This document shows, one piece after another, positions 26,746 through 34,804 of a DNA stretch of 64,000 bases. The notes below the pieces were generated by a model. The model had not been told where the DNA came from. It saw only the letters and a program-made list of their open reading frames with translations, and made no database searches. The stretch comes from an uncultured Prevotellaceae bacterium. GTDB taxonomy: Bacteria; Bacteroidota; Bacteroidia; Bacteroidales; Bacteroidaceae. Made by a program: the position numbers and the translations under genes. The stretch is taken from positions 1-64,000 of the forward strand of contig CACXFT010000016.1 of NCBI GenBank assembly GCA_902767045.1, in the 5' to 3' direction. The stretch's first letter is position 1; each line of letters begins with the position of its first letter.

Positions 26746-27222
26746 TTATTCGTCTTCGTTCACAGGTTCGGTCTCTCGGGCATAGCGTGCTCCGGTTTTC
26801 ACCAGGTAGAACTCGGCCAGTTCTTCCCCTGTCCGGTAGTCGACAAAATAGCCCGAGAAGCGCGTGCCCGGATCGTAGGAGTGTGGCAGCTGGTCGTAGT
26901 CAACCACCACGCGTGTGCCGTCGTAGTAGTTGATATAGATGTTGCCGTCGCGCACCGCCCAGTCGAAGCCAATGCGCGAGTGGCGGCCCCACCATCCGCG
27001 GTCAATCTCATATCCATAGCCGTGAGTGGCATAGTAGTTGTCGTTCTCCTGGTCGAAATACATCGTCACGTCGTATCTGTTGTCGTCGGCAGCCCTCAGC
27101 TGTCCCTGCCATTCGCCGGCTAAGTAGTAGGCAATGTCTTGGTCTTCGTCGGTACACGATGTGAACACGGCGGTTAGCGTGAGCATTGCAAGAATTGTGC
27201 AGAGTGTAGAAAATTTCCTCAT
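26746..27222 (-). CDS. Lipoprotein of unknown function, lipocalin-like
   Basis: A 158-residue lipoprotein (lipobox AVFTSC). The mature part is a compact beta domain: AGEWQGQL, YDVTMYFDQEND, IGFDWAVRDGNIYINYYDGTR, FSGYFVDY and EFYLVKTG. It is the probable first gene of a two-gene leftward operon; the related lipoprotein follows after about 27 bases. A TAnnTTTG box lies 44 bases upstream, and a pair of GGG-N5-CCCTA dyads lies further up between this operon and gpx. Ligand and role are unknown. Confidence 0.65.
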   Translation of the reverse strand: MRKFSTLCTILAMLTLTAVFTSCTDEDQDIAYYLAGEWQGQLRAADDNRYDVTMYFDQENDNYYATHGYGYEIDRGWWGRHSRIGFDWAVRDGNIYINYYDGTRVVVDYDQLPHSYDPGTRFSGYFVDYRTGEELAEFYLVKTGARYARETEPVNEDE

Positions 27223-27265
27223 AGTTGTATGCGTTTAGAATTGATAATCGATGTTATTGATGTTG

Positions 27266-27273
27266 CAAAATTA
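27266..27273 (-). promoter_or_regulatory. Putative promoter of the two-lipoprotein operon, -7 box
   Basis: On the minus strand TAATTTTG, a perfect TAnnTTTG, 44 bases upstream of the ATG at 27222. No exact TTTG is present at -33. Confidence 0.5.
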
Positions 27274-27319
27274 CGCAATTTCGTGCACTCGCACAAGTGT
27301 AACATCTATATTCTTTCAT

Positions 27320-27353
27320 AGGATAATCCCTACAGCATGTGGGAATTTCCCTA
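27320..27353. promoter_or_regulatory. Paired dyads GG(G)-N5-CCCTA, 21 bases apart
   Basis: AGG-ATAAT-CCCTA at 27320-27332 and GGG-AATTT-CCCTA at 27341-27353, exactly 21 bases centre to centre. The pair sits between the leftward lipoprotein operon and the rightward gpx promoter. An equivalent pair with the same spacing is at 59478-59511. It is probably a site for a dimeric regulator binding twice on one face of the helix. Confidence 0.55.
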
Positions 27354-27377
27354 ATAAACTTTAATTCTTGCCATGGT

Positions 27378-27410
27378 TTTGGCAGAATTCAATAATTTTC
27401 GTTATCTTTG
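27378..27410 (+). promoter_or_regulatory. Putative gpx-trxB promoter
   Basis: TTTG at 27378-27381 and TATCTTTG at 27403-27410, spaced by 21 bases, both perfect. The gpx ATG follows 39 bases later. Confidence 0.75.
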
Positions 27411-27448
27411 TGGTGCAATTATTTGTTACAAACAACACATCAATTAAA

Positions 27449-28000
27449 ATGAAAACAGTTTATGAATTCTCTGTCAAAGACAGAAAAGGTAAAGACGTAT
27501 CGCTGAAAGAGTATCAAAACGAAGTGCTCCTTATTGTGAACACCGCCACCAAGTGTGGTTTCACTCCCCAGTACGACGAGCTGGAGGCCCTCTATAAGAA
27601 GTATCATGCCCAGGGCTTTGAAGTACTCGACTTCCCCTGCAACCAGTTCGGCCAGCAGGCTCCCGGCACCGACGACTCCATTCACGAGTTCTGCAAGCTG
27701 AACTTCGGCACCGAGTTTCCCCGCTTCAAGAAGGTGAAGGTGAACGGAGATGATGCCGACCCGCTCTTCAAGTTCCTGAAGGAACAGAAAGGCTTTGCCG
27801 GATGGAAAGAGAGCCACGAACTCACCCCCATCCTCGACAAGATGCTCTCTGAGGCTGACCCCGACTACAAAGAGAAGTCGGATATCAAATGGAACTTCAC
27901 CAAGTTCCTCATCAACAAGAAAGGCCAGGTGGTGGCTCGTTTCGAACCCACGGCAACGGCCGAGGACATGATTCCGCAGATTGAAGAATTGCTGAAATGA
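27449..28000 (+). CDS. Glutathione peroxidase family protein
   Basis: A 183-residue thioredoxin-fold peroxidase that reduces hydroperoxides. The peroxidatic Cys is in NTATKCGFTPQY, the conserved Gln/Trp-region motifs FPCNQFGQQ and WNFTKFLI are present, so this is a Cys-type (not selenocysteine) enzyme, in practice thioredoxin-dependent. The start at 27449 (MKTVYEFSVKDRKG) fits the family; the upstream frame overlaps the promoter. The gene overlaps trxB by four bases (ATGA), so a peroxidase and its likely electron-donor system are translationally coupled. Confidence 0.93.
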   Translation: MKTVYEFSVKDRKGKDVSLKEYQNEVLLIVNTATKCGFTPQYDELEALYKKYHAQGFEVLDFPCNQFGQQAPGTDDSIHEFCKLNFGTEFPRFKKVKVNGDDADPLFKFLKEQKGFAGWKESHELTPILDKMLSEADPDYKEKSDIKWNFTKFLINKKGQVVARFEPTATAEDMIPQIEELLK

Positions 28001-28941
28001 ACACCAAATGCTTGATTATCGGCAGTGGCCCGGCTGGGTACACTGCCGCTATTTATGCCAGCCGTGCCAACCTGAGTCCTGTGCTCTACTGCGGACTGCA
28101 GATGGGCGGACAGCTCACGCAGACCACCATTGTGGAGAACTTCCCCGGCTACCCCGAGGGTATCGACGGAAACGAAATGATGATGCAGCTGCAACAGCAG
28201 GCCAAGCGCTTCGGAGCCGACATCCGCGACGGCATCATCACCAAGGCCGACCTCTCGCAGCGCCCATATTTGCTCACCACCGACCGGGGCGAAGAGATTC
28301 AGGCCGAAACGGTGATTATTGCTACCGGCGCTTCGGCTAAATACCTCGGACTCGACGACGAGAAGAAATACAATGGAATGGGCGTTTCGGCTTGTGCCAC
28401 CTGCGACGGGTTCTTCTACCGCAAGAAAACCGTGGCCGTGGTGGGCGGAGGCGACACAGCGTGCGAAGAAGCTATCTACCTGGCTCAGCTTTGCAAAAAG
28501 GTGTATATGATTGTGCGCAAACCCTATCTCAGGGCCAGCGACGTGATGCAGCGCCGCGTGATGGAAAACGAGAAGATTGAGGTGCTCTTCGAGCACAACA
28601 CGCTCGGACTCTATGGCGAGAACGGTGTGGAGGGTGCTCATGTGGTGCGCCGCAAGGGTGAACCCGACGAAGAACGCTACGACCTGCCCATCGACGGTTT
28701 CTTCCTTGCCATCGGTCACAAGCCCAACACCGATGTGTTCCGTGGTCAAATCAAGCTCGACGAAACCGGTTACATCTGCACGCAGCCCGGCACCCCCCGT
28801 GTGCTTGCACCCAATGGCGAAGTGGTGCCCGGCGTGTTTGCCGCCGGCGATTGTGCCGACCCCGTGTACCGCCAGGCCATCGTTGCCGCCGGCAGCGGCT
28901 GTCAGGCAGCCCTCGAAGCCGAGCGGTTCCTGCAGAAGTGA
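27997..28941 (+). CDS. trxB: Thioredoxin-disulfide reductase
   Basis: A 314-residue FAD/NADPH flavoenzyme that reduces thioredoxin. FAD site GSGPAGYTAAIYA (residues 8-20), redox pair CATC in SACATCDGFF, NADPH site VGGGDTACEEA and the C-terminal GVFAAGDC are all present. The four-base overlap with gpx indicates an operon for peroxide detoxification and thiol homeostasis. Length is standard. Confidence 0.96.
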   Translation: MNTKCLIIGSGPAGYTAAIYASRANLSPVLYCGLQMGGQLTQTTIVENFPGYPEGIDGNEMMMQLQQQAKRFGADIRDGIITKADLSQRPYLLTTDRGEEIQAETVIIATGASAKYLGLDDEKKYNGMGVSACATCDGFFYRKKTVAVVGGGDTACEEAIYLAQLCKKVYMIVRKPYLRASDVMQRRVMENEKIEVLFEHNTLGLYGENGVEGAHVVRRKGEPDEERYDLPIDGFFLAIGHKPNTDVFRGQIKLDETGYICTQPGTPRVLAPNGEVVPGVFAAGDCADPVYRQAIVAAGSGCQAALEAERFLQK

Positions 28942-28959
28942 TGATAGCCCAAGTCGGTT

Positions 28960-29040
28960 GTCATTTATCATTTATCATTTAGCGTAGCACCTCATTTATC
29001 ATTTAGCGAAGCGCCGCGCCGCGCAGCGAAGCGAAGGTAA
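28960..29040. repeat. AAATGATAAATGA and CTTCGCTAA words (inverted orientation)
   Basis: TCATTTATCATTTATCATTT joins TTAGCGAAGCG and GCGCCGCGCAGCGAAGCGAA words. The block begins after the trxB stop and runs into the last 12 codons of the convergent symporter gene, whose tail SLRGAALR is encoded by it. Confidence 0.8.
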
Positions 29041-30424
29041 TCAGCCCGTTGAGCATGAGCAGTTCGTAACCGAAGTGGTAGTTGAAGAAATGGCTGCAAC
29101 CCTTGTCGATGACTAAGCACAGCAAGGGAGCCGCCATGCATATATAGGGCGTAAGCCGGTCGTTGGTTTGATGGTGTGTGAGCAAGCCGAAGGCAAAGAG
29201 CCCCAGCAGCGGCCCGTAGGTGTAGGCTACCAGCGTGTACACGGCATCAATCACGCTGGTGGAGTTGATGGCCCCGAACGCCCACATGAGCAGGGCCATC
29301 AGCAGTGCAACAAGCGCGTGCACCCGCCGGCGCAGCCGCTCATCGTCAGGGCGTTCGAATATGTCAATGCAGGTGCTGGTGGTGATGGAAGTCATGGCAG
29401 AGTCGGCCGTTGAAAACGAAGCCGCCACCAGTCCTATCATAAAGAGCACCTGCACCGTGGTGCCCAGGTTGCCCGTTGCAGCAAACATGGGCAGCAGCTC
29501 GTCGGCCTTTGCCGGCAGTGCCACGCCCCGTTGTTCGGCCAGCAGCAAGAGCAGGATGCCCAACGAGAGGAACAGCAGGTTCAGCGGAACAAAGGCAAAG
29601 CCATAGCTGCACATGTCTTTCTGCGCATCGCGCAGCGAACGGCAGGTAAGGTTTTTCTGCATCATGTCCTGGTCGAGTCCCGTCATCACCACCACAATGA
29701 AGATGCCGCTCACAAACTGTTTCCAGAAGTTCTGGGGCGAAGTAAAGTCGTCGAACACAAACACACGCGCATGTTCGTTGGCCGCCACTGCCTGCACCGC
29801 TTCGGAAAAGCCGAACCCCAGTTCGCCCATCACCTTATATATAATAAGGAGCAGGGCGGCGAGCATGCAGAACGTTTGCAGCGAGTCGGTCCACACCAAT
29901 GTTTTGATGCCCCCGTGCCGTGAGTAGAGCCACACCAGCAGCACGGGAATGAAATAGAAAGCAACCTGAAGGGCGGCCCCGTTGCAGCCCCCCGGCAGCA
30001 TGGTTTGCAGCACCATGCAAAAGAGATAGAACTTCACCACCATGCCCATGAGTTTTGAGAGCAGGAAGAACGCCGCCCCCGTTTTATAAGCCCGTTCGCC
30101 AAGGCGCCAACGCAGGTAGGAATAGATGGTAGTGAGATTGAGCTTATAGTAGATGGGCAGCAACACGAAAGCCACCACAAAATATCCTCCTATGAACCCT
30201 AAGCAGGTTTGCAGATAGGTCATATCCATGCGCATCACCATGCCCGGCACGCTCACAAAGGTAACCCCCGACACGCTGGCGCCAATCATGCCGAACGCCA
30301 CCAACTGCCAGCGACTGCGCCGTTCGCCCCGGAAGAAGCTCTCGTTGGTGGCCCGCCCCGCCGCCATCCGTCCGAACAGCAGTAGCAGGGCAAAATAAAC
30401 AACAATGGCAATAACCGTAACCAT
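29003..30424 (-). CDS. Sodium:solute symporter (SSS family)
   Basis: The 473-residue inner-membrane protein has about 13 hydrophobic segments and the LeuT-like SSS core. FGMIGASVSGVTFVSVPGMV (TM1-2), YSYLRWRLG, LVWTDSLQTFCM and GLVAASFSTADSAMTS, the Na2-site region, are typical. It should import a small solute with Na+; sialic acid, proline or sugar relatives exist, and the substrate cannot be told here. The last residues come from an intergenic repeat word, so the natural stop was probably displaced. It is 24 bases downstream of the nitroreductase gene on the same strand. Confidence 0.9.
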   Translation of the reverse strand: MVTVIAIVVYFALLLLFGRMAAGRATNESFFRGERRSRWQLVAFGMIGASVSGVTFVSVPGMVMRMDMTYLQTCLGFIGGYFVVAFVLLPIYYKLNLTTIYSYLRWRLGERAYKTGAAFFLLSKLMGMVVKFYLFCMVLQTMLPGGCNGAALQVAFYFIPVLLVWLYSRHGGIKTLVWTDSLQTFCMLAALLLIIYKVMGELGFGFSEAVQAVAANEHARVFVFDDFTSPQNFWKQFVSGIFIVVVMTGLDQDMMQKNLTCRSLRDAQKDMCSYGFAFVPLNLLFLSLGILLLLLAEQRGVALPAKADELLPMFAATGNLGTTVQVLFMIGLVAASFSTADSAMTSITTSTCIDIFERPDDERLRRRVHALVALLMALLMWAFGAINSTSVIDAVYTLVAYTYGPLLGLFAFGLLTHHQTNDRLTPYICMAAPLLCLVIDKGCSHFFNYHFGYELLMLNGLITFASLRGAALR

Positions 30425-30448
30425 AGCAGCTTTGAACCCGCCGAAAGG

Positions 30449-31192
30449 CTATTCCCTGATGAACCCCTGGCGGGCCAGCGCTTCCTTGAGTGTTACCGAG
30501 AGCGCCTCGTTGTCACGCCGGGTGTAGCGGCAGTCGGTGAACACCTGTGCCAGAGTTTCTTTGTTGTTGATGCGCACAAACTGCTGGTTTTCGGGCAACG
30601 CCTCCTTCTCGCAGTAGAAACGGTCGATGCGTTCCGGGGTGTAGTCGGTGTATGTTTCTTCGTGCAGGATGGCATCCAAGGGCAGCCGGTCGGTGAGGTT
30701 GGGCTCCTCGTCGGGCCAGCCCAGGGTGATGGTGGCCACCGGAAACACCAGTTGCGGCAGCTGCAGCACGTCGATAATGGTTTGCGGCATATACACCGTG
30801 GTGCCCAAGAAGCAAAGGCCCAGTCCGGCATCCTCTGCCAGGTTGCAAAACGTTTGGCAGTAGAGCAGCGCGTCGGTGGCTGCGTTCAAGAACGAGAGCT
30901 CGTTGTTGTAGCCCGGGTTGGCCTTTCGGTCTTCGGCCCAGCGGGTGGTGCGCCTAAAGTCGGCACAGAACGTGAGCACCACCGGTGCCCCCGTCACCAT
31001 CGGCTGGTTGAAGTGGGCCGGAGCCAGGCGCTCCTTCATTTCGGCGTTGCGCGTTACAACAACACTGTACAGCTGCAGGTTGCCCATGGTTTGTGTGCGC
31101 ATGGCATCGGTCAGCAACTGGCGCAGCAGTTCGTTCGAAACTTCTCTGTTTTGGTATTTTCTGATACTTCGTCTGGTGTGGATGGTTTTCAT
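30449..31192 (-). CDS. Nitroreductase family protein (NfsA/Frp-like)
   Basis: The 247-residue FMN-dependent oxidoreductase starts with HTRRSIRKYQNREV, the FMN-phosphate motif, and has the long NfsA-type C-terminal extension. AGLGLCFLGT and PVATITLGWPDE are typical. It likely reduces nitro or quinone compounds with NAD(P)H in the cytoplasm. It is the first gene of a pair with the symporter; a TACCTTTG box on the minus strand (31214-31221) lies 22 bases upstream. Confidence 0.9.
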   Translation of the reverse strand: MKTIHTRRSIRKYQNREVSNELLRQLLTDAMRTQTMGNLQLYSVVVTRNAEMKERLAPAHFNQPMVTGAPVVLTFCADFRRTTRWAEDRKANPGYNNELSFLNAATDALLYCQTFCNLAEDAGLGLCFLGTTVYMPQTIIDVLQLPQLVFPVATITLGWPDEEPNLTDRLPLDAILHEETYTDYTPERIDRFYCEKEALPENQQFVRINNKETLAQVFTDCRYTRRDNEALSVTLKEALARQGFIRE

Positions 31193-31213
31193 TTTCTAAC
31201 TATTTTAGGAATG

Positions 31214-31221
31214 CAAAGGTA
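31214..31221 (-). promoter_or_regulatory. Putative nitroreductase promoter, -7 box
   Basis: TACCTTTG on the minus strand, a perfect TAnnTTTG match, giving a short leader of about 15-20 bases before the ATG at 31192. No exact -33 box is seen. Confidence 0.5.
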
Positions 31222-31283
31222 AGGCAATTTTTCCGAAAAGGATAACTTTTGAATTTTCTTTTTCCATAAAACTGCATAAAAAG

Positions 31284-31314
31284 TTTCTCAACTCTAAAGT
31301 TTGTTGTATCTTTG
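31284..31314 (+). promoter_or_regulatory. Putative promoter of the NrdJ-tail/folB/amidase/MCE operon
   Basis: TTTC (31284-31287), 19 bases, TATCTTTG (31307-31314). The -7 box is perfect, the -33 box has one mismatch. The leader is short, with ATG at 31331. Confidence 0.55.
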
Positions 31315-31330
31315 CAAGCGAATTTGATAG

Positions 31331-31822
31331 ATGTATATGGACAATCAGAACAGTGAAAGGGTTCGCCCCAAGGAATTGGAGTGCGACGTGGTGCGTTTTC
31401 AGAACAACAAAGAAAAATGGGTGGCCTTTGTGGGATTGTTAGATGGTCGTCCCTACGAAATCTTCACCGGCTTGCAAGACGATGAAGAAGGCATTGTGCT
31501 GCCCAAAACCGTTACCAAAGGAAAGATTATCAAGCAGGTGAACGACGACGGCACCAAGCGCTACGACTTCCAGTTCGAAAACAAGCGCGGCTACAAAACC
31601 ACCGTTGAGGGACTGAGCGAAAAGTTCAACAAAGAATATTGGAACTATGCCAAGCTCATATCGGGCGTGCTGCGCTATGGCATGCCCATCGAGCAGGTGG
31701 TGAAGCTGGTGAGTTCGCTCACCCTCACCAACGAGAACATCAACACCTGGAAAGTGGGGGTGGAGCGTGCATTGAAGAAATACACCGCCGACGGCAACAA
31801 CGATACCGAAGAACAAGGATGA
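31331..31822 (+). CDS. Small protein resembling the C-terminal domain of B12-dependent ribonucleotide reductase (NrdJ)
   Basis: A 163-residue cytoplasmic protein. From memory of the family, the stretch KEKWVAFVGLLDGRPYEIFTG, taken in parts, then KGKIIKQV, the YDFQFENKRGYKTT segment and SGVLRYGMPIEQVVKLV resemble the tail found after the catalytic barrel of Bacteroidetes NrdJ proteins. No catalytic domain is present. It may be a free-standing paralogue of that tail, or a regulatory subunit. Its stop overlaps the folB start (ATGA), so it is the first gene of the four-gene operon. Family assignment is by pattern and not certain. Confidence 0.5.
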   Translation: MYMDNQNSERVRPKELECDVVRFQNNKEKWVAFVGLLDGRPYEIFTGLQDDEEGIVLPKTVTKGKIIKQVNDDGTKRYDFQFENKRGYKTTVEGLSEKFNKEYWNYAKLISGVLRYGMPIEQVVKLVSSLTLTNENINTWKVGVERALKKYTADGNNDTEEQG

Positions 31823-32193
31823 AGTTGACCCAAAGCTACATTTTTTTGCGCGATGTGCGCTTTCACGCCTTCCATGGTGTGCTACCTCAGGAGCGCACGG
31901 TGGGCAACGACTATGTTTTCAGCCTGCGGGCCGGCTATGATGTGAGCCGCGCCATGCAAACCGACGATGTTGCCCACACGCTGAACTATGCCGCTCTTTA
32001 CGAGGTGGTGCGCCAAGAGATGACCATACCCAGCAACTTGATAGAACATGTGGTGGGCAGGATAGGAGAGCGGCTGTTGGCCGAGTTTCCCGCCATCACC
32101 ACCTTGCACCTCACGCTCTGCAAACAGAACCCGCCCATGGGGGCGCAGCTGCAAGGAGCCGGTGTGGAGGTGTTCTTAGAAAACGAACAGTAA
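31819..32193 (+). CDS. folB: Dihydroneopterin aldolase
   Basis: A 124-residue folate-pathway enzyme that cleaves dihydroneopterin to 6-hydroxymethyl-dihydropterin. FLRDVRFHAFHGVLPQER, LNYAALYEVV, IEHVVGRIGE (substrate Glu) and LTLCKQNPPM (catalytic Lys) match the family. The start at 31819 overlaps the upstream stop by four bases; the longer upstream frame is an artefact of the overlapping gene. Length is standard. Confidence 0.95.
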   Translation: MKLTQSYIFLRDVRFHAFHGVLPQERTVGNDYVFSLRAGYDVSRAMQTDDVAHTLNYAALYEVVRQEMTIPSNLIEHVVGRIGERLLAEFPAITTLHLTLCKQNPPMGAQLQGAGVEVFLENEQ

Positions 32194-32220
32194 TTTTTTA
32201 AAATGTACAGACAAACAACA

Positions 32221-33471
32221 ATGCGCAGGATTACCATCTTGTTTGTTCTGCTGACATGCTGTGTGATGGGCATGAAAGCAGCCGGCAAACGGTTCACGCT
32301 GGTGATAGACGCCGGCCATGGCGGGCGCGATGCAGGGTGCGTGGGAGCTATCAGCAAAGAGAAAAACCTCACCCTGCGCTATGCACTCGCCTTCGGGCGC
32401 ATGGTAGAGCGCAACTGCTCCGATGTGAGGGTTATCTACACCCGCAAGACCGATGTGTTTCTTGAACTATGGCAGCGAGCCGAGATTGCCAACAAAAACA
32501 AAGCCGACCTTTTTGTGTCGGTTCATATCAATGCCCTGTCCGACAAACACATAGCCCGTGGCGTGCAAACATACACCTTGGGACGCGGCGAACGAACAGG
32601 CAAGAAAGGTATACAGGAAAACCTGGAGGTGGCCAAACGTGAAAACTCCGTGATCTTGATGGAGAAAAACTATAAGACCACCTATCACGGATTCGACCCC
32701 AACTCGCCCGAAAGCAATATCATGTTCGAGTTTATACAAGACAACAACATGGAACACAGCGTGCAGCTGGCCAAGTTCATGCAGCGTTACATCTGTGCAG
32801 CTACAGGCAGGCAAGACCAAGGGGCACACCAAAACAACCTTGCCGTACTCAGGCTCACCAGCATGCCCAGCTGTCTGCTCGAACTGGGATTCATCTCCAC
32901 CCCCGACGAAGAGCGCTTTCTCAATGCCGAAAGTTCAACGCAACGCTATGCGCGAGGTATGTATAACGCTTTCGTGGCATACAAAAACAAATATCACACG
33001 GGCGGACGTAAAAGCGATTTTGCTATTGCTGAAACGGAAATTCAGAAAGCAGAAAGCAGTACGGGCGAAGACCTAAAACAGACAACAGAAAGCAGTACAG
33101 GCGAAGCACTAAAGCAGAAAGCAGAAAGCAGAAAGCAGAGCAATGAACCGGCGAAGGAAGAGGAAAAAGCTGAGGAAACACCGAGCCTGCCCGTGTTTAA
33201 AGTGCAGATCCTAACCGCTTCAACCAAGCTGCCGGCCAACTCAAGACTGCTGAAGGGAGAAACCGATGTCGACTTCTATCAAGAGGGCGGCATACTGAAA
33301 TATACCCGTGGGGCCTCTGCCGACTACAACGAAATATACCGGCTGCGCAAGCAACTGCTCGACAAATTTCCGGAGGCTTTCATCATTGCCTTCCGCAACG
33401 GCGAGAAGATGGATGTGAGAGAAGCCGTGCAGGAATTTCGCCAACGGCGCAATGCCGGCAAAAACAAATAA
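32221..33471 (+). CDS. N-acetylmuramoyl-L-alanine amidase with SPOR-like C-terminus
   Basis: A 416-residue exported protein (signal peptide about 1-21, GMKAAG). The Amidase_3 domain (about 25-255) has the zinc ligands in IDAGHGGRD and SVHINA, and the catalytic Glu in LLELGFIS. A linker (about 265-325) contains three copies of an AESSTG/QKAESRKQ motif, encoded by the CAGAAAGCAGA intergenic word. The C-terminus (about 328-400, FKVQILTAS...LKYTRG...FIIAFRNGEKM) resembles a SPOR peptidoglycan-binding domain. It should cut the stem peptide from peptidoglycan during daughter-cell separation. Start 32221 or 32203. It precedes the MCE gene by 20 bases. Confidence 0.92.
   Translation: MRRITILFVLLTCCVMGMKAAGKRFTLVIDAGHGGRDAGCVGAISKEKNLTLRYALAFGRMVERNCSDVRVIYTRKTDVFLELWQRAEIANKNKADLFVSVHINALSDKHIARGVQTYTLGRGERTGKKGIQENLEVAKRENSVILMEKNYKTTYHGFDPNSPESNIMFEFIQDNNMEHSVQLAKFMQRYICAATGRQDQGAHQNNLAVLRLTSMPSCLLELGFISTPDEERFLNAESSTQRYARGMYNAFVAYKNKYHTGGRKSDFAIAETEIQKAESSTGEDLKQTTESSTGEALKQKAESRKQSNEPAKEEEKAEETPSLPVFKVQILTASTKLPANSRLLKGETDVDFYQEGGILKYTRGASADYNEIYRLRKQLLDKFPEAFIIAFRNGEKMDVREAVQEFRQRRNAGKNK
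33044..33140. repeat. CAGAAAGCAGA words inside the amidase reading frame
   Basis: Three units of the form CAGAAAGCAGTACGGGCGA, the last followed by AAAGCAGAAAGCAGAAAGCA, encode the linker between amidase and SPOR domains. The same words fill the intergenic region at 40200-40280. Confidence 0.85.
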
Positions 33472-33491
33472 CAAACAAACAAAGCATAAGC

Positions 33492-34394
33492 ATGAAAGCG
33501 TTTAGTAAAGAAATTAAAATTGCTCTGGCTGCTGTTGTAGCCATAGTGCTACTCTTCTTCGGCCTGAACTTTCTGAAAGGCATATCGGTGTTCTCCAGCA
33601 CAAACCATTATTATATTAAGTTTAAGGACATCAGCGGTCTGTCGGCCTCGAACCCCATCTTTGCCGACGGCTACCAGGTGGGAGTGGTACGCGACATTCA
33701 ATACGACTATGAAACCAATGGCGACGTGGTGGTGCACTTCACCGTAGACGATGCGCTGCGCATACCCCGCGGAAGCTCGGCCGAAATAGTGAGCGACCTC
33801 ATGGGCAACGTGAAGATGAACCTGCTGCTCGCCAACAATCCACGCGAACGGGTGATGCCCGGCGACACCATCGTGGGCGACATCAATGCTGGAACCATGG
33901 GAAGGCTGTCGGCCATGATGCCCGCCGTGGAAAAGATGCTGCCTAAGCTCGACTCCATTCTCTCGAGCCTCAATACACTGCTTGCCGACCCAGCCCTGCA
34001 GCACTCGTTGCACCATGTGGAAACAACTTCGGCCAACCTCGCCACCTCAACAGCACAGCTCAACCAGCTCATGAGCGGGCTCAATGCACAAGTGCCCACC
34101 ATGATGGCCAAAACCAACAGCGTGCTCGACAACACACAAACACTCACTGCCAACCTCGCCGCCGTGGATGTGGAGGCAACCATGGAACAGGTTAACCAAA
34201 CCATTGCCAACGTGCAGCAACTCACCAACCGCATGAACAGCAACCAAGGCACACTCGGACTGCTGATGAACGATACGAAACTGTACACCAACCTGAACGC
34301 AACCGTGATGAGTGCCGACTCGCTGCTCAACAACCTGCGAGAGCATCCCAAACGCTATGTGCACTTCTCAATCTTCGGAAAGAAAGACAAGTGA
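33492..34394 (+). CDS. MCE (MlaD-like) lipid-transport protein
   Basis: The 300-residue protein has one N-terminal membrane anchor (residues 9-30) and one MCE domain (about 36-115: YIKFKDISGLSASNPIFADGYQVG, read in parts, and GDTIVGDI). A long helical segment (about 125-270) follows, rich in Ser/Thr/Asn, probably a coiled coil that builds a periplasmic tunnel. MCE proteins shuttle phospholipid between the membranes. No ATPase or permease (MlaE/F) gene is beside it. It is the last gene of the operon, followed 50 bases later by a strong terminator. Confidence 0.9.
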   Translation: MKAFSKEIKIALAAVVAIVLLFFGLNFLKGISVFSSTNHYYIKFKDISGLSASNPIFADGYQVGVVRDIQYDYETNGDVVVHFTVDDALRIPRGSSAEIVSDLMGNVKMNLLLANNPRERVMPGDTIVGDINAGTMGRLSAMMPAVEKMLPKLDSILSSLNTLLADPALQHSLHHVETTSANLATSTAQLNQLMSGLNAQVPTMMAKTNSVLDNTQTLTANLAAVDVEATMEQVNQTIANVQQLTNRMNSNQGTLGLLMNDTKLYTNLNATVMSADSLLNNLREHPKRYVHFSIFGKKDK

Positions 34395-34673
34395 AACGTT
34401 TGGCGTTAAATATAATTTGTCTAAATTGTCAGCATATTGTTTCACGGCTTGCGCAATTAACCGCAAGCCGTTTTTTATTGCCCCTTTTGCAACTCTTTGC
34501 CCTGAATGTTTCACCAAAGGGGAGAATAGTGCCTTGAAGCGTGTAAGCCATTGAAAAACAAAAGGTTTGAATTATGAAAGACCCCCATTCTAAATAACAG
34601 GCTTGGGTTTTTGCTAACTGCTTTCTTTTGAACACTTTAGCTAAAACAGAAAAATAGAAAGCGAAAGGGAGTA
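34395..34673. other. Gap upstream of dnaA (no gene)
   Basis: Besides the terminator at 34444-34476, I see no gene, tRNA or DnaA-box cluster here. The stretch from about 34477 to 34673 is AT-rich and unremarkable by eye. Confidence 0.6.
34444..34476 (+). terminator. Terminator of the folB/amidase/MCE operon
   Basis: A perfect 10-bp stem (ACGGCTTGCG / CGCAAGCCGT) with an 8-base loop and a run of six Ts. Confidence 0.93.
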
Positions 34674-34705
34674 TTTGTGTGTTTCAAAAAAGTTTCTTAA
34701 TTTTG
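34674..34705 (+). promoter_or_regulatory. Putative dnaA promoter
   Basis: TTTG at 34674-34677 and TAATTTTG at 34698-34705, exactly 20 bases apart, both perfect. The leader to the dnaA ATG is about 95 bases. Confidence 0.8.
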
Positions 34706-34804
34706 CAAACGAAAACAAAGGGAAGGAGCTCTGAAAGCACACAGCTCTGCTACTGACCATAGCTTCCTCTTCACAGACAGTCATATATAATAATAAGGTG
34801 TAAA

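Noticed and set aside
25963..27123. 386-codon plus-strand frame across the two lipoprotein genes
   Set aside because: It is antisense to two genes with clear lipoboxes and has no recognisable domain.
27449..28000. Selenocysteine glutathione peroxidase
   Set aside because: The active site codon is a normal Cys codon (TGT) in TKCGFTP and no in-frame TGA is used.
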